A stretch of 13,715 nt of DNA from Alphaproteobacteria bacterium. Its GTDB lineage: Bacteria > Pseudomonadota > Alphaproteobacteria > Sphingomonadales > Emcibacteraceae. Shown here piece by piece: positions 6,044-13,216 of the stretch (within the stretch, counting starts at the first letter, position 1; every line of letters starts with the position of its first letter). The notes beneath the pieces are model-generated. The model ran no database searches, was not told the DNA's origin, and saw only the letters and a list, made by a program, of their open reading frames with translations. The stretch is taken from the NCBI GenBank assembly GCA_030432815.1, contig JAUILB010000042.1:1-13715 (forward strand), read 5' to 3'. The position numbers were made by a program, and so were the translations under genes.

Positions 6044-7097
6044 GGTCTTTCCATGTTTTGTAAGATTGTCTAAACGTTTGCAGTGAAAGCCATGCACGTT
6101 TGAAATCGGTATCTCTGGATGCTTCTTCTTCAGCGACTTCGGTCCAGGCATTTTCAAATGCATTCAAAATATCGTCAGGCCATTTGTGAAAAATAGTCCC
6201 GCTTTCCTTTAACATATTGATCGCTTCTGCCTGCAGAGCTTCTCCTTCGGCGATACCAAACCTCATATTATCCCCACAGGTTGTGTTTATCTGTGCTTGT
6301 TGCTGTACTGAAAGTGCGTTCCATTTTTCAAGATTGATCATCAATTCAAAAAATGTCGATTGTTGATGCCATCCGGGAAAATAATAATGCTTGGCCACTT
6401 TATCAAAACCAAGCCTTTGATCAACGGCGGGAACCGAAAATTCAGTTGCATCAATAGCACCCAATTCCAGAGCGGGTAAGATATCACCTGTCGCAAGGAG
6501 TTGTGTTGATACGCCCAATTTGCTCATCACACGGGCCCCTAATCCAAAAAACCGCATTCGCATGCCTTGAAGGTCTTCAAGTGAGTTTATTTCATTTTTA
6601 AACCAGCCTGATGCTTCGGGTGGGCTAATGCCGCAAATTATACCGTGAATGTTATGTTGGTGATAAATATCTTCAAATATCTCTTTCCCACCACCGTTAT
6701 AATACCAGGCCATATATTCGGCACTATCCGGGCCAAAGGGGATAGCTGCGAAAATCTGCAGGGCAGGAACCTTGCCACTCCAGAAACCTGGCGAAGACCA
6801 GGCACTGTCAAGGGCCCCATATGAAACAGCATCAAACGTTTCCAGGGGAGGAGCAAGGGCACCGGGTTCAAAAAAACGAAACTTAATATTACCGCCTGAA
6901 ACAAGGTCGATCTGTTCTTCAAATCGCTTTGCCATAGTTCCAAGGATCGTCAGCGAACTTGGGTAGGTGCTTGCGAGCTTAAAGTTAACAGGATCGCCAG
7001 TGGTTTCGTTGCTTAAATTTTGCTGATTATTCGCGTCACATGAGGCCAATAATAATATCATCAGCGTGGTTGCAAGCCTGATTGCTTTATTGATCAT
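6018..7097 (-). CDS. dctP: TRAP transporter solute-binding protein DctP, predicted inner-membrane lipoprotein
   Basis: This 359-residue protein is the extracytoplasmic solute receptor of the TRAP system. Its fold marks follow the mannitol/chloroaromatic/keto-acid subgroup: FKLASTYPSS near the mature N-terminus, EPGALAPPLETFDAVSYGALD (77-97), SLEDLQGMRMRFFGLGARVMSKLG (172-195) with Arg182 at the position of the conserved carboxylate-binding Arg, and GAIDATEFSVP (213-223). Related proteins usually have Trp after this Glu; here it is Phe220. The N-terminus has a lipobox, LLLASC, with Cys20 as lipidation site and Asp21 at +2, which in Gram-negative bacteria is the classical inner-membrane retention signal. 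Most TRAP receptors are free in the periplasm. The ATG lies two bases after the TipN-like gene's stop, so the genes are probably cotranscribed. Confidence 0.93.
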   Translation of the reverse strand: MINKAIRLATTLMILLLASCDANNQQNLSNETTGDPVNFKLASTYPSSLTILGTMAKRFEEQIDLVSGGNIKFRFFEPGALAPPLETFDAVSYGALDSAWSSPGFWSGKVPALQIFAAIPFGPDSAEYMAWYYNGGGKEIFEDIYHQHNIHGIICGISPPEASGWFKNEINSLEDLQGMRMRFFGLGARVMSKLGVSTQLLATGDILPALELGAIDATEFSVPAVDQRLGFDKVAKHYYFPGWHQQSTFFELMINLEKWNALSVQQQAQINTTCGDNMRFGIAEGEALQAEAINMLKESGTIFHKWPDDILNAFENAWTEVAEEEASRDTDFKRAWLSLQTFRQSYKTWKDLGYIKTDR

Positions 7098-7099
7098 CC

Positions 7100-9673
7100 T
7101 TATTTAAGTCGTCCAGTTGCCTCAGCAAGTGCGAAATAAACCTTGCCTATATCTGATGTTATCAGTGTTTCGCAATAGACAGTTTCAGTGGATTCGTTAA
7201 ATGTTGCAAGTAATTCCTCAAAAATATGGATATAAGTATCGACATTTTTACGAAATTCTGAATTTTCCGTATAATGTACGCGGATATCGGTGATTTCCTG
7301 CTTGCCAATATATTTTTGAATTTTCCGTATAAATAAATTCTTATCGCCAGAGAGATAACTGTCCCATAGACTCTTGGGAACATTTCCTTCAAGATAGCTG
7401 CTGATATCAATGGCCTGTGCTCTTAATTTTTCCATTATTGTTGCGGCCACTTTCGAAAAATTCTCTGAATTTATGCGTTTCATACGACTTTCCAGGGCAT
7501 TTGCATTATTAGCAAGGCTTTGACTTGAAAGCTGTATGGCATTGATCATCTGCTGATATTTTTCAGCATTGGTGGTAAGGGCCTGGTTTGTTTCTTCAAC
7601 CGCTTCAATTGCGCTATTTGATGCAATTTGAATGCTGTCTGTATTACGCAGAAGCTCGCTTGAAATACGTCTGATTTTCTCTTCGGATGCACTTAATTTT
7701 GTTTCGGTTGTTTTTTCAAGAGCTGATAGTTCGTTTATCAGCGTTTCAATCTTTTTCATCGCCGTGGCATGATCTTCTCCGACCTGGCTGGCGGTTTCAA
7801 GCCAGTCACTAATAATTTCAGTCGTTTTACTTTCATTTGCTAGGATATTGTCATTGGCTTTTTTACTTGCATTTTCAATTTCGAGAATGCTGTTTTTGCT
7901 TCGGTTTTGCACCTCGGCAATTTGTGCGGTCAGCTCGGATGTTTGCGAAATAATACTTTCGATTACTTTTTGACCGTGGGCACCCAGGCTGGTAGAATTC
8001 TTCTTGATTTTATCAATGGCTACTGTCATTCCATCTTCTATAACCGTAATGCATGAAAGCATTGTTTGATGCTGTTCTCTAAGTTTAATTTCGGTTTCGA
8101 TCATTTTTTCCTGGAAATTAGTTGCATAATTTTCCAGCGTTTGATGTTCATCCTGTATTAGCGTCGTACGGTCAATCATGTTGATGCGCGTATCTTTAAG
8201 GGATTTTTCTATTTGTTCTGTTTGTGAAGTGATTGTTTTCACAATGTCATTTAACAAATCCCCTGTTTCGTCCTTATTATTGTTTATTCGACTGCTTATT
8301 AGTTCAAGATTATTTTCAATCATATCACTAAGGGCAACATTTGCCCGATCAATGTCAGCTTCAATATTTTGAAATTGAATTGTAATATCATCACTCAGGA
8401 TAGAGGTTTTTTCTGTGAGTGTATCTGTAATTTCATCAAAGGATTGCTTTATGTTTGATTCCAGATTTCCAGACACGCGACTTATATCATTAGCCCGCTC
8501 TGCAAAATAATCGCTTGCTTCGGCAATGGTTAATTTGCTGCGTTCAGTAGCTTCATCAATTGAACTTCCAAGTGTTTTTGTTTGTTCCTCAATTGCCCGA
8601 CCGGTTGCTTCGACACTTTTTGTTGATTTGTCGGCAATTTTTGAAAGTTGCTCTGATTGCTTTTTAATTTCTTTTGTAATTTTGGAGCTTGTTTTAGCTG
8701 ATTTGTCGGATAGGTCCTGTACAGTGTGTGCCTGTTTTTCCAATTTATCACAAATTGATCCCACTTCATCCATCATACGGGTCATAAAGTTGTTAAGAAC
8801 AGCACGGCGTTCATCAAATCCATCGACTATTTCGCTTAAATGATGATAGGAATGATTGGATTGATCACTAATTTCATCAGATATTTTCAAAAGCCTTTCT
8901 CCAATGCTGGTAAGGTTTTCTTCTATCTGTTTTGCCCTGTTATCCAAAACTTTATTCTGAAAACTCATTTCGTTATTCAGAAACTCAGAATGCCTTTTCG
9001 TTTCGTCATTCGCGTCTATTGCGTCTTTACGGTATTCTTTAAGCTGTGTTGAAATTAGTTCGCTATGCTTTTCGATCTCGGTTGCAACGCTGGAAATTGC
9101 ATTTCGTTCAAATGATAACTGATCAGCAATTTTTTTCGTTTTTTCATCTGCATCGATTGTTGCTTTGAAAAGCTGATCTATTTGTTCTTTAAAACTGTCC
9201 TCAAGATTTTTAAAACGGTTTGCTGCAACATCTCCTGCAGCAGTAATCTTTTCGATTTCTGAATTAAGATTTTTAACAACCTTAACGATGCGTTCCTGTG
9301 TAAGTTCGACGGGGCTCATAAGCCGGTCAAGACCTTTTTCCAGCGAACGATAGTTTTCTTCAATCGGGTTTAGTCTGATCAGAACAAGACAGAGCAGCCA
9401 GACAAGAACCAGTGGCATGGTCATTCCGGTTATAAGTGCGGCGATTTCCAGAATAGGGATTTGCACAATATTAATCCCCGCATTAAACAGGTAATATCCG
9501 CAAAAAGATATCCAAATAATGCTTAAAGTTGCGGCAACTGTTATTGGCCAGTTCCGCCAGATTTTAGACCAGATACCCGATTGTTCCGTAACATTTGCAT
9601 TTGAATGTTTTAAAGAAGATGGATGCGCTGTGACCACCCGGTTGCTGGTCTTCGCTTCTTTTTTGTCACTCAT
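7100..9673 (-). CDS. Large two-TM coiled-coil protein, TipN-like architecture (putative polarity factor)
   Basis: This 857-residue protein has a polar cytoplasmic N-terminus (1-41), two membrane helices (about 42-63 and 74-99) and a coiled-coil rod of about 650 residues rich in Glu, Lys, Ser, Ile and Asn with heptad-like spacing. It ends in a distinct domain (about 755-857) containing SYLEGNVPKSLWDSYLSG, a YTENSEFRKNVDTYIHIFEELL helix and a final TSDIGKVYFALAEATGRL. Two N-terminal TM segments, a very long coiled coil and similar total length match TipN, the new-pole landmark of Caulobacter, and the C-terminal pattern resembles alphaproteobacterial relatives of it as I remember them. I cannot align it, so the assignment is moderate. 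Methyl-accepting chemotaxis proteins look similar in composition but have a conserved signalling hairpin that is absent here. It is the first gene of the run leading into dctPQM. Confidence 0.6.
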   Translation of the reverse strand: MSDKKEAKTSNRVVTAHPSSLKHSNANVTEQSGIWSKIWRNWPITVAATLSIIWISFCGYYLFNAGINIVQIPILEIAALITGMTMPLVLVWLLCLVLIRLNPIEENYRSLEKGLDRLMSPVELTQERIVKVVKNLNSEIEKITAAGDVAANRFKNLEDSFKEQIDQLFKATIDADEKTKKIADQLSFERNAISSVATEIEKHSELISTQLKEYRKDAIDANDETKRHSEFLNNEMSFQNKVLDNRAKQIEENLTSIGERLLKISDEISDQSNHSYHHLSEIVDGFDERRAVLNNFMTRMMDEVGSICDKLEKQAHTVQDLSDKSAKTSSKITKEIKKQSEQLSKIADKSTKSVEATGRAIEEQTKTLGSSIDEATERSKLTIAEASDYFAERANDISRVSGNLESNIKQSFDEITDTLTEKTSILSDDITIQFQNIEADIDRANVALSDMIENNLELISSRINNNKDETGDLLNDIVKTITSQTEQIEKSLKDTRINMIDRTTLIQDEHQTLENYATNFQEKMIETEIKLREQHQTMLSCITVIEDGMTVAIDKIKKNSTSLGAHGQKVIESIISQTSELTAQIAEVQNRSKNSILEIENASKKANDNILANESKTTEIISDWLETASQVGEDHATAMKKIETLINELSALEKTTETKLSASEEKIRRISSELLRNTDSIQIASNSAIEAVEETNQALTTNAEKYQQMINAIQLSSQSLANNANALESRMKRINSENFSKVAATIMEKLRAQAIDISSYLEGNVPKSLWDSYLSGDKNLFIRKIQKYIGKQEITDIRVHYTENSEFRKNVDTYIHIFEELLATFNESTETVYCETLITSDIGKVYFALAEATGRLK

Positions 9674-9922
9674 ACCTCGTTCACCAAAATATACACTTAC
9701 TAGCTTTCATTGTAACAGGGCCGCACGTACATCGCAAGGGGTACGCTAACCGGTTCGATATTGGTGATTTATAAACCGATAATGCTTATTATAAGATTAA
9801 AATTACAAGATTAAAATCGCCTGAAAATATTATTTTATAAACAATTTAGAATTTATTTACCATAATCAGGTTTTATAGTGATAATTATTTGATTCATTGG
9901 GATATTTTTAGCAGGAAATTTT
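9674..9922. other. Divergent intergenic region between TipN-like and response-regulator genes
   Basis: These 249 bases hold no credible gene and should contain promoters for both flanking transcription units. The right half is strongly AT-rich. The only clear structure is an 11-bp direct repeat at 9793-9817. I could not assign -35/-10 pairs with confidence and saw no TTAA-N7-TTAA box. Confidence 0.6.
9793..9817. repeat. 11-bp tandem direct repeat
   Basis: AAGATTAAAAT occurs twice, separated by TAC, giving a 14-base period. Two same-face or near-same-face copies in front of a regulator gene could be a binding site for a tandem-binding regulator, but low-complexity AT sequence is also a sufficient explanation. 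Confidence 0.5.
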
Positions 9923-10474
9923 ATGAGCGGAATTGATTTAAGCCGAATAAGTGTACTCGTTGTAGAAGACAGCCCGTTTATCCGAACTTTAATAGTGAAT
10001 AGTATCAGGATTTTGGGTGTTCAGACCGTTCGGTCAGTTGATGACGGTGCTGAAGCGATCGAATTTTTAAAGCTTGTAGATGAAAACCCTATGAAAGCGG
10101 GTATGATGTCTGTTGATATTGTTATTTGTGATTGGGAAATGAGCCCCGTGAATGGTTTAATGCTCCTGCGCTGGATAAGGCGTCACAAGGACAGCACCGA
10201 TCGATTTAAACCATTTATTATGCTAACCGGATATTCTGAACCCAACAGGGTACAGGAAGCACGGGAAATGGGGGTGACTGAATTTATGTCAAAACCCTTT
10301 TCCGTGAATGCACTAGCTGATAAATTGAAATCAGTGATATTCAAACCACGGCAATTTGTACACACCAGTACTTATTTTGGGCCTGACAGGCGCAGGCAGG
10401 CTATTCCTATTTCAGGAGAAGATCGAAGAAAGCGTACTTACGATAGCCCTGATGTGGAGATCGTCAATGTCTAA
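9923..10474 (+). CDS. CheY-like response regulator with DRR-motif tail
   Basis: This 183-residue protein begins with a complete receiver domain (about 8-140): acidic pair Glu15-Asp16, phospho-acceptor Asp70 in VICDWEM, switch Thr102 in MLTGYS with Tyr104, and Lys124 in MSKPF. All active-site residues are present, so it should accept phosphate from a histidine kinase or Hpt protein. No DNA-binding or enzymatic output domain follows. Instead there is a basic tail with two related motifs, YFGPDRRRQ (151-159) and GEDRRKR (165-171), a pattern seen in alphaproteobacterial single-domain regulators and of unknown function. An AGGA site lies nine bases before the ATG. The 3' end overlaps the Hpt gene by eight bases, so the two are translationally coupled and very probably partners. 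Confidence 0.92.
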   Translation: MSGIDLSRISVLVVEDSPFIRTLIVNSIRILGVQTVRSVDDGAEAIEFLKLVDENPMKAGMMSVDIVICDWEMSPVNGLMLLRWIRRHKDSTDRFKPFIMLTGYSEPNRVQEAREMGVTEFMSKPFSVNALADKLKSVIFKPRQFVHTSTYFGPDRRRQAIPISGEDRRKRTYDSPDVEIVNV

Positions 10475-10979
10475 GGCAGGAATCAAAGTTCGTTTCTATC
10501 GGATAAAAAATCGGCTCAAGGAAAAAACGGCTGGCCTTGTTACCGATGCTAATGCAGTGATAGAATTTGATGAGGATATTTTGTCCGAAGCAGAAGAAGC
10601 ACTCAATGAAATGGCAGAAGATTATCCTGATTGGGTAATGACAGTAATCGACGAACTTTTTGAAGTTCACAGGCGCTGTGTTGATGACGAAGTGAACCGT
10701 AAGGGTTATTTTGAGCGGATTAATTCCATTGCACATGATATGAAGGGGCAGGGTGGCACCTTCGGATATCAGCTTATTACCGATTTTGCCGAAGGTTTAT
10801 ATAATTTTACAGCAAAAGGATCAGGTCTTTCGGATAGCCATGTCGAAATTATTAAAGCCCATATCGATGCAATGCGGGTCGTGATAAGGGAACGGATTGA
10901 CGGTGATGGTGGCGCTATTGGTAAAGAACTCAGGTCAGGATTAGAAGCCTCTGTAGAAAAGTACAGCGGGCGACAATAG
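10467..10979 (+). CDS. Hpt (histidine phosphotransfer) domain protein
   Basis: This 170-residue soluble helical protein carries an Hpt-like motif, IAHDMKGQGGTFGYQLI, in which His90 is the predicted phosphorylated residue, followed by the usual Lys-Gly and downstream Gly-rich turn. It begins with KVRFYRIKNRLKEK, a conserved N-terminus in alphaproteobacterial proteins that pair with CheY-like regulators. The start was set at the ATG 10467 because GGAG lies seven bases upstream, inside the end of the response-regulator gene; the upstream ATG at 10452 would add only MWRSS and lacks such a site. No kinase is in the window, so the phosphate source is unknown. The likely role is to pass phosphate to or from the overlapping CheY-like protein. 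Its stop is three bases from the stop of the convergent FlmG-like gene. Confidence 0.85.
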   Translation: MSKAGIKVRFYRIKNRLKEKTAGLVTDANAVIEFDEDILSEAEEALNEMAEDYPDWVMTVIDELFEVHRRCVDDEVNRKGYFERINSIAHDMKGQGGTFGYQLITDFAEGLYNFTAKGSGLSDSHVEIIKAHIDAMRVVIRERIDGDGGAIGKELRSGLEASVEKYSGRQ

Positions 10980-10982
10980 TAA

Positions 10983-12656
10983 TCATTTTACTTTGTTTTT
11001 ATACCATTTGTCTAATTTTTCGGCACACTCCTGGATAATTTTTTCCCATGGTTCATTATCATTTTTAGTAAGTAACCTGGCGTTTTGGCGCCATTTCGGG
11101 ATGTCATCACCAAATCGCCACCAAGGATTTGCAGTGAGCAAAAACCATGTTTCATTACCGGCCATTGCAGATTGCATAATTGGGGCGGACCCAGGTCCGA
11201 TTACTAAATCAAGGTTCTTAATAAGGGCTGTTGTGCCATCAAAATCATCTTTCAAATCAAGATCATCAAAATTATAAATTTTGATGCCTGTTTTTGCCTC
11301 CAGCTCAGCAAGTTCCTCTTTGCAGTCGCCATATTGAATGTTGACGAAATTTACATTTTGCTGTTTTAGGATTGGTTCCCAGTTTGTAAGTTCCGTATAG
11401 TTCCTCGCCCGTTTGGCATGCCTGATCCCACTCCTCCATGATATACCAATAGAAATATCATGTGGTAATTCACTTAATCGTTCTTTCCATTTCGCCACAT
11501 TTTGGTTAGTAGGTATCAATATTGGTTCCGAGGATGGTTTTATGTCTTCATATTTTGACCATAAATAACGTGAAATATCGCCCGAAGGGCACATGTAATC
11601 ATATTTTGAGAGGTCAGTATCTGGGAATATTTTTAGTTCAAAATCCAGTTTTGCATCGAATTTATCCGCATAAACGGTGACATCTGCATCTTTAAAACTA
11701 TTTTTGAAGAGTGGGAGCAATCGCTGTGTGCATGCTATTCCCACTTCGTCGGCCATTTCGATGATTTCCTTATTTAACCAGGTAAAAAGTATTTCATCAC
11801 CTACGCCCTGCTCACCGAATATAAATATTTTTTTACCTGTTAGATCCTGTCCTTCCCACGGTGGAATTTTATAGTAAGCAATGGTTCCCAGAAGATTTCC
11901 GCCATCTTTGCGCCATTGATATTCGTCCCAGCCTTCTTTCATTCTTTTAGAATCCAACAGCAATCCAAACAGGAATAAATGTAATTTCGCCAGAATTGGA
12001 TTGAGTTCAATACCCTTTCTTATTGCGGCTTCGGATTTTTCTACCTCTCCAATCGACAGATAAGCAGGTGCTATATTGTTGAGCGCAAAAACATTATTTG
12101 GATTGATACGCAGGCATTCTTCATAAAATATAATAGACGCAGCGCCACCATCACGAAATGTTACGACAGATCCCAATGTGTTCCAAAGTATCTCTTCCTC
12201 TGGAAACATAGGTAGAATGTCCTGCAGAAAGACAATTGCTTCATCCAGTTTTCCGGCTTCTCTAAGTGCGGATGCATAGTTATTATAACCAACCGGATCC
12301 TTTGGTTCTAACTGGATGTAAATTTGATGAAACTTTGCAGATAAATCAAAAAGTTCCATCTTAAGCGCGGCATTGCCTAATATTGAAATGACTACTGGAT
12401 CATTAGGGTTTTTTTCAAGCACATAAGCCATCAAATTAATAGCGACGTTCCTATTTCCTCCTTGAAAAAGACATTCTGCAACCAATTTGATAATAGAAAG
12501 ATTTGTTGCATCATAATCCCATGAACGGGTGAAATATCTTAGGGCTTGAGGGTAATCCCCCTTATTATAATAAAATTGGCCTTTTTTTACGAGTTTCACA
12601 TATTGAGACCGGGTTTTAGGTGAGGGAAGTTGGCCGGCCTGATTATTTTTCGCCAT
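10983..12656 (-). CDS. TPR-glycosyltransferase, FlmG-like (putative flagellin O-glycosyltransferase)
   Basis: This 557-residue cytoplasmic protein has about six tetratricopeptide repeats over residues 20-225 (for example NNYASALREAGKLDEAIVFL and ALNNIAPAYLSIGEVEKSEA). A GT-B-like glycosyltransferase part follows over about 260-550, with FGEQGVGDEILF (280-291), ISWRSGIRHAKRARNY (403-420), LVIGPGSAPIMQSAMAG (484-500) and NPWWRFGDDIPKWRQNARLL. No signal peptide or membrane segment is present. Caulobacter FlmG has the same order: an N-terminal TPR region that binds flagellin and a C-terminal transferase that adds pseudaminic acid to flagellin before export. Position divergent to flbT-flaF supports the same substrate here. 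The sugar is unknown; no pseudaminic acid genes are in the window. An AAGG site lies seven bases before the ATG. A generic TPR-heptosyltransferase-like protein is the alternative. Confidence 0.78.
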   Translation of the reverse strand: MAKNNQAGQLPSPKTRSQYVKLVKKGQFYYNKGDYPQALRYFTRSWDYDATNLSIIKLVAECLFQGGNRNVAINLMAYVLEKNPNDPVVISILGNAALKMELFDLSAKFHQIYIQLEPKDPVGYNNYASALREAGKLDEAIVFLQDILPMFPEEEILWNTLGSVVTFRDGGAASIIFYEECLRINPNNVFALNNIAPAYLSIGEVEKSEAAIRKGIELNPILAKLHLFLFGLLLDSKRMKEGWDEYQWRKDGGNLLGTIAYYKIPPWEGQDLTGKKIFIFGEQGVGDEILFTWLNKEIIEMADEVGIACTQRLLPLFKNSFKDADVTVYADKFDAKLDFELKIFPDTDLSKYDYMCPSGDISRYLWSKYEDIKPSSEPILIPTNQNVAKWKERLSELPHDISIGISWRSGIRHAKRARNYTELTNWEPILKQQNVNFVNIQYGDCKEELAELEAKTGIKIYNFDDLDLKDDFDGTTALIKNLDLVIGPGSAPIMQSAMAGNETWFLLTANPWWRFGDDIPKWRQNARLLTKNDNEPWEKIIQECAEKLDKWYKNKVK

Positions 12657-12820
12657 TTAGATGCCTTTTATGCGTGTTACAATTAAGTATCAGTATTGAA
12701 CATTATTATTTCGAATAATATTAACACTTATTTATAATATATTAACCATTTAATTGTGAAATGGTTAATAGCCGTCTATTATATTTCAAAAATATCGATA
12801 GACAGAGGGATATATAAATA
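12657..12820. other. Divergent control region between FlmG-like gene and flbT
   Basis: These 164 very AT-rich bases lie between two flagellin-related genes transcribed away from each other, so both promoters should be here. The dominant element is the perfect inverted repeat at 12740-12770. I did not find a convincing sigma-54 (GG-N10-GC) or sigma-28 promoter. Confidence 0.6.
12740..12770. promoter_or_regulatory. Perfect 12-bp inverted repeat with two opposed CtrA half-sites (TTAACCAT)
   Basis: Arms TATTAACCATTT (12740-12751) and AAATGGTTAATA (12759-12770) are exact reverse complements around the 7-base spacer AATTGTG. Each arm contains the 8-mer TTAACCAT (12742-12749 and, inverted, 12761-12768), which is a known CtrA half-site form in Caulobacter. 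Placement about 50 bases before the flbT start and about 85 before the FlmG-like start suits a shared bidirectional operator. It could also fold as an RNA hairpin in a flbT leader. Confidence 0.65.
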
Positions 12821-13216
12821 ATGGCATTAAAATTATCGCTTAAACCAGGTGAAAGGTTTGTTGTAAATGGGGCAGTAATTGTCAATGGTGAGCGTCGCAC
12901 GACGCTGGTTCTGCAAAATAAAGCTTCTCTATTAAGGGAGAAGGATATATTGCAAGCCGAGGATGTCGACACACCCGTTAAGCACGTTTATTTCCCAATA
13001 ATGCTAATGTATATGGATCCCGCAGGTTACAATAAATATCACGAGCAATTTGTGCTTCGAATGACAGAATTCATGGGGGTCATTGAAGATCCGGAAACCA
13101 AATTGCTATGTGTCGCCATAAGTAAAGAAGTTATGGAAGGCGAATTTTATAAAGCGCTAATGAAGTGCAAAAAATTATTTGAATATGAAAACGCGAGATT
13201 GTCGAATGTCACTTAA
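12821..13216 (+). CDS. flbT: Flagellin synthesis regulator FlbT
   Basis: This 131-residue protein matches FlbT closely across its length: the N-terminal LKPGERFVVNGAVIVNGERR segment, the FLLRE-type LLREKDIL stretch, VKHVYFPIMLMYMDP in the centre, and a helical C-terminus ending in YKALMKCKKLFEYENARL. FlbT is a post-transcriptional regulator of flagellin; in Caulobacter it represses flagellin translation by acting on the flagellin mRNA leader, and in other alphaproteobacteria it can act positively. It works as the antagonist of FlaF, encoded next. GAGGG lies 11 bases before the ATG, a rather long spacing but the only sensible site. The opposed CtrA half-sites upstream suggest cell-cycle or flagellar-hierarchy control. 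The gene overlaps flaF by 11 bases. Confidence 0.95.
   Translation: MALKLSLKPGERFVVNGAVIVNGERRTTLVLQNKASLLREKDILQAEDVDTPVKHVYFPIMLMYMDPAGYNKYHEQFVLRMTEFMGVIEDPETKLLCVAISKEVMEGEFYKALMKCKKLFEYENARLSNVT

Noticed and set aside
6044..6163. N-terminal extension of DctQ from the ATG at 6163
   Set aside because: It lies wholly inside dctP in another frame and adds a polar sequence unlike any DctQ N-terminus.
6638..6943. Minus-strand 101-codon ORF inside dctP
   Set aside because: It is an alternate frame of a well-supported dctP and shows no domain or ribosome site.
8526..8533. CtrA-like word ATGGTTAA
   Set aside because: It lies deep inside coding sequence, has no partner half-site, and about one such word is expected by chance in the window.
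8526..8843. Plus-strand ORFs opposite the coiled-coil gene
   Set aside because: They are Ser/Leu-rich shadows expected from reading the complement of a long coiled-coil gene.
7100..9673. Methyl-accepting chemotaxis protein interpretation of the coiled-coil gene
   Set aside because: There is no periplasmic sensor domain between the TM segments (only about 10 residues), no HAMP domain and no conserved MCP hairpin tip motif.
10356..10466. Upstream extension of the Hpt gene from 10356
   Set aside because: It overlaps the response-regulator coding sequence by over 100 bases, while the ATG at 10467 has a strong GGAG site and gives the family-like N-terminus.
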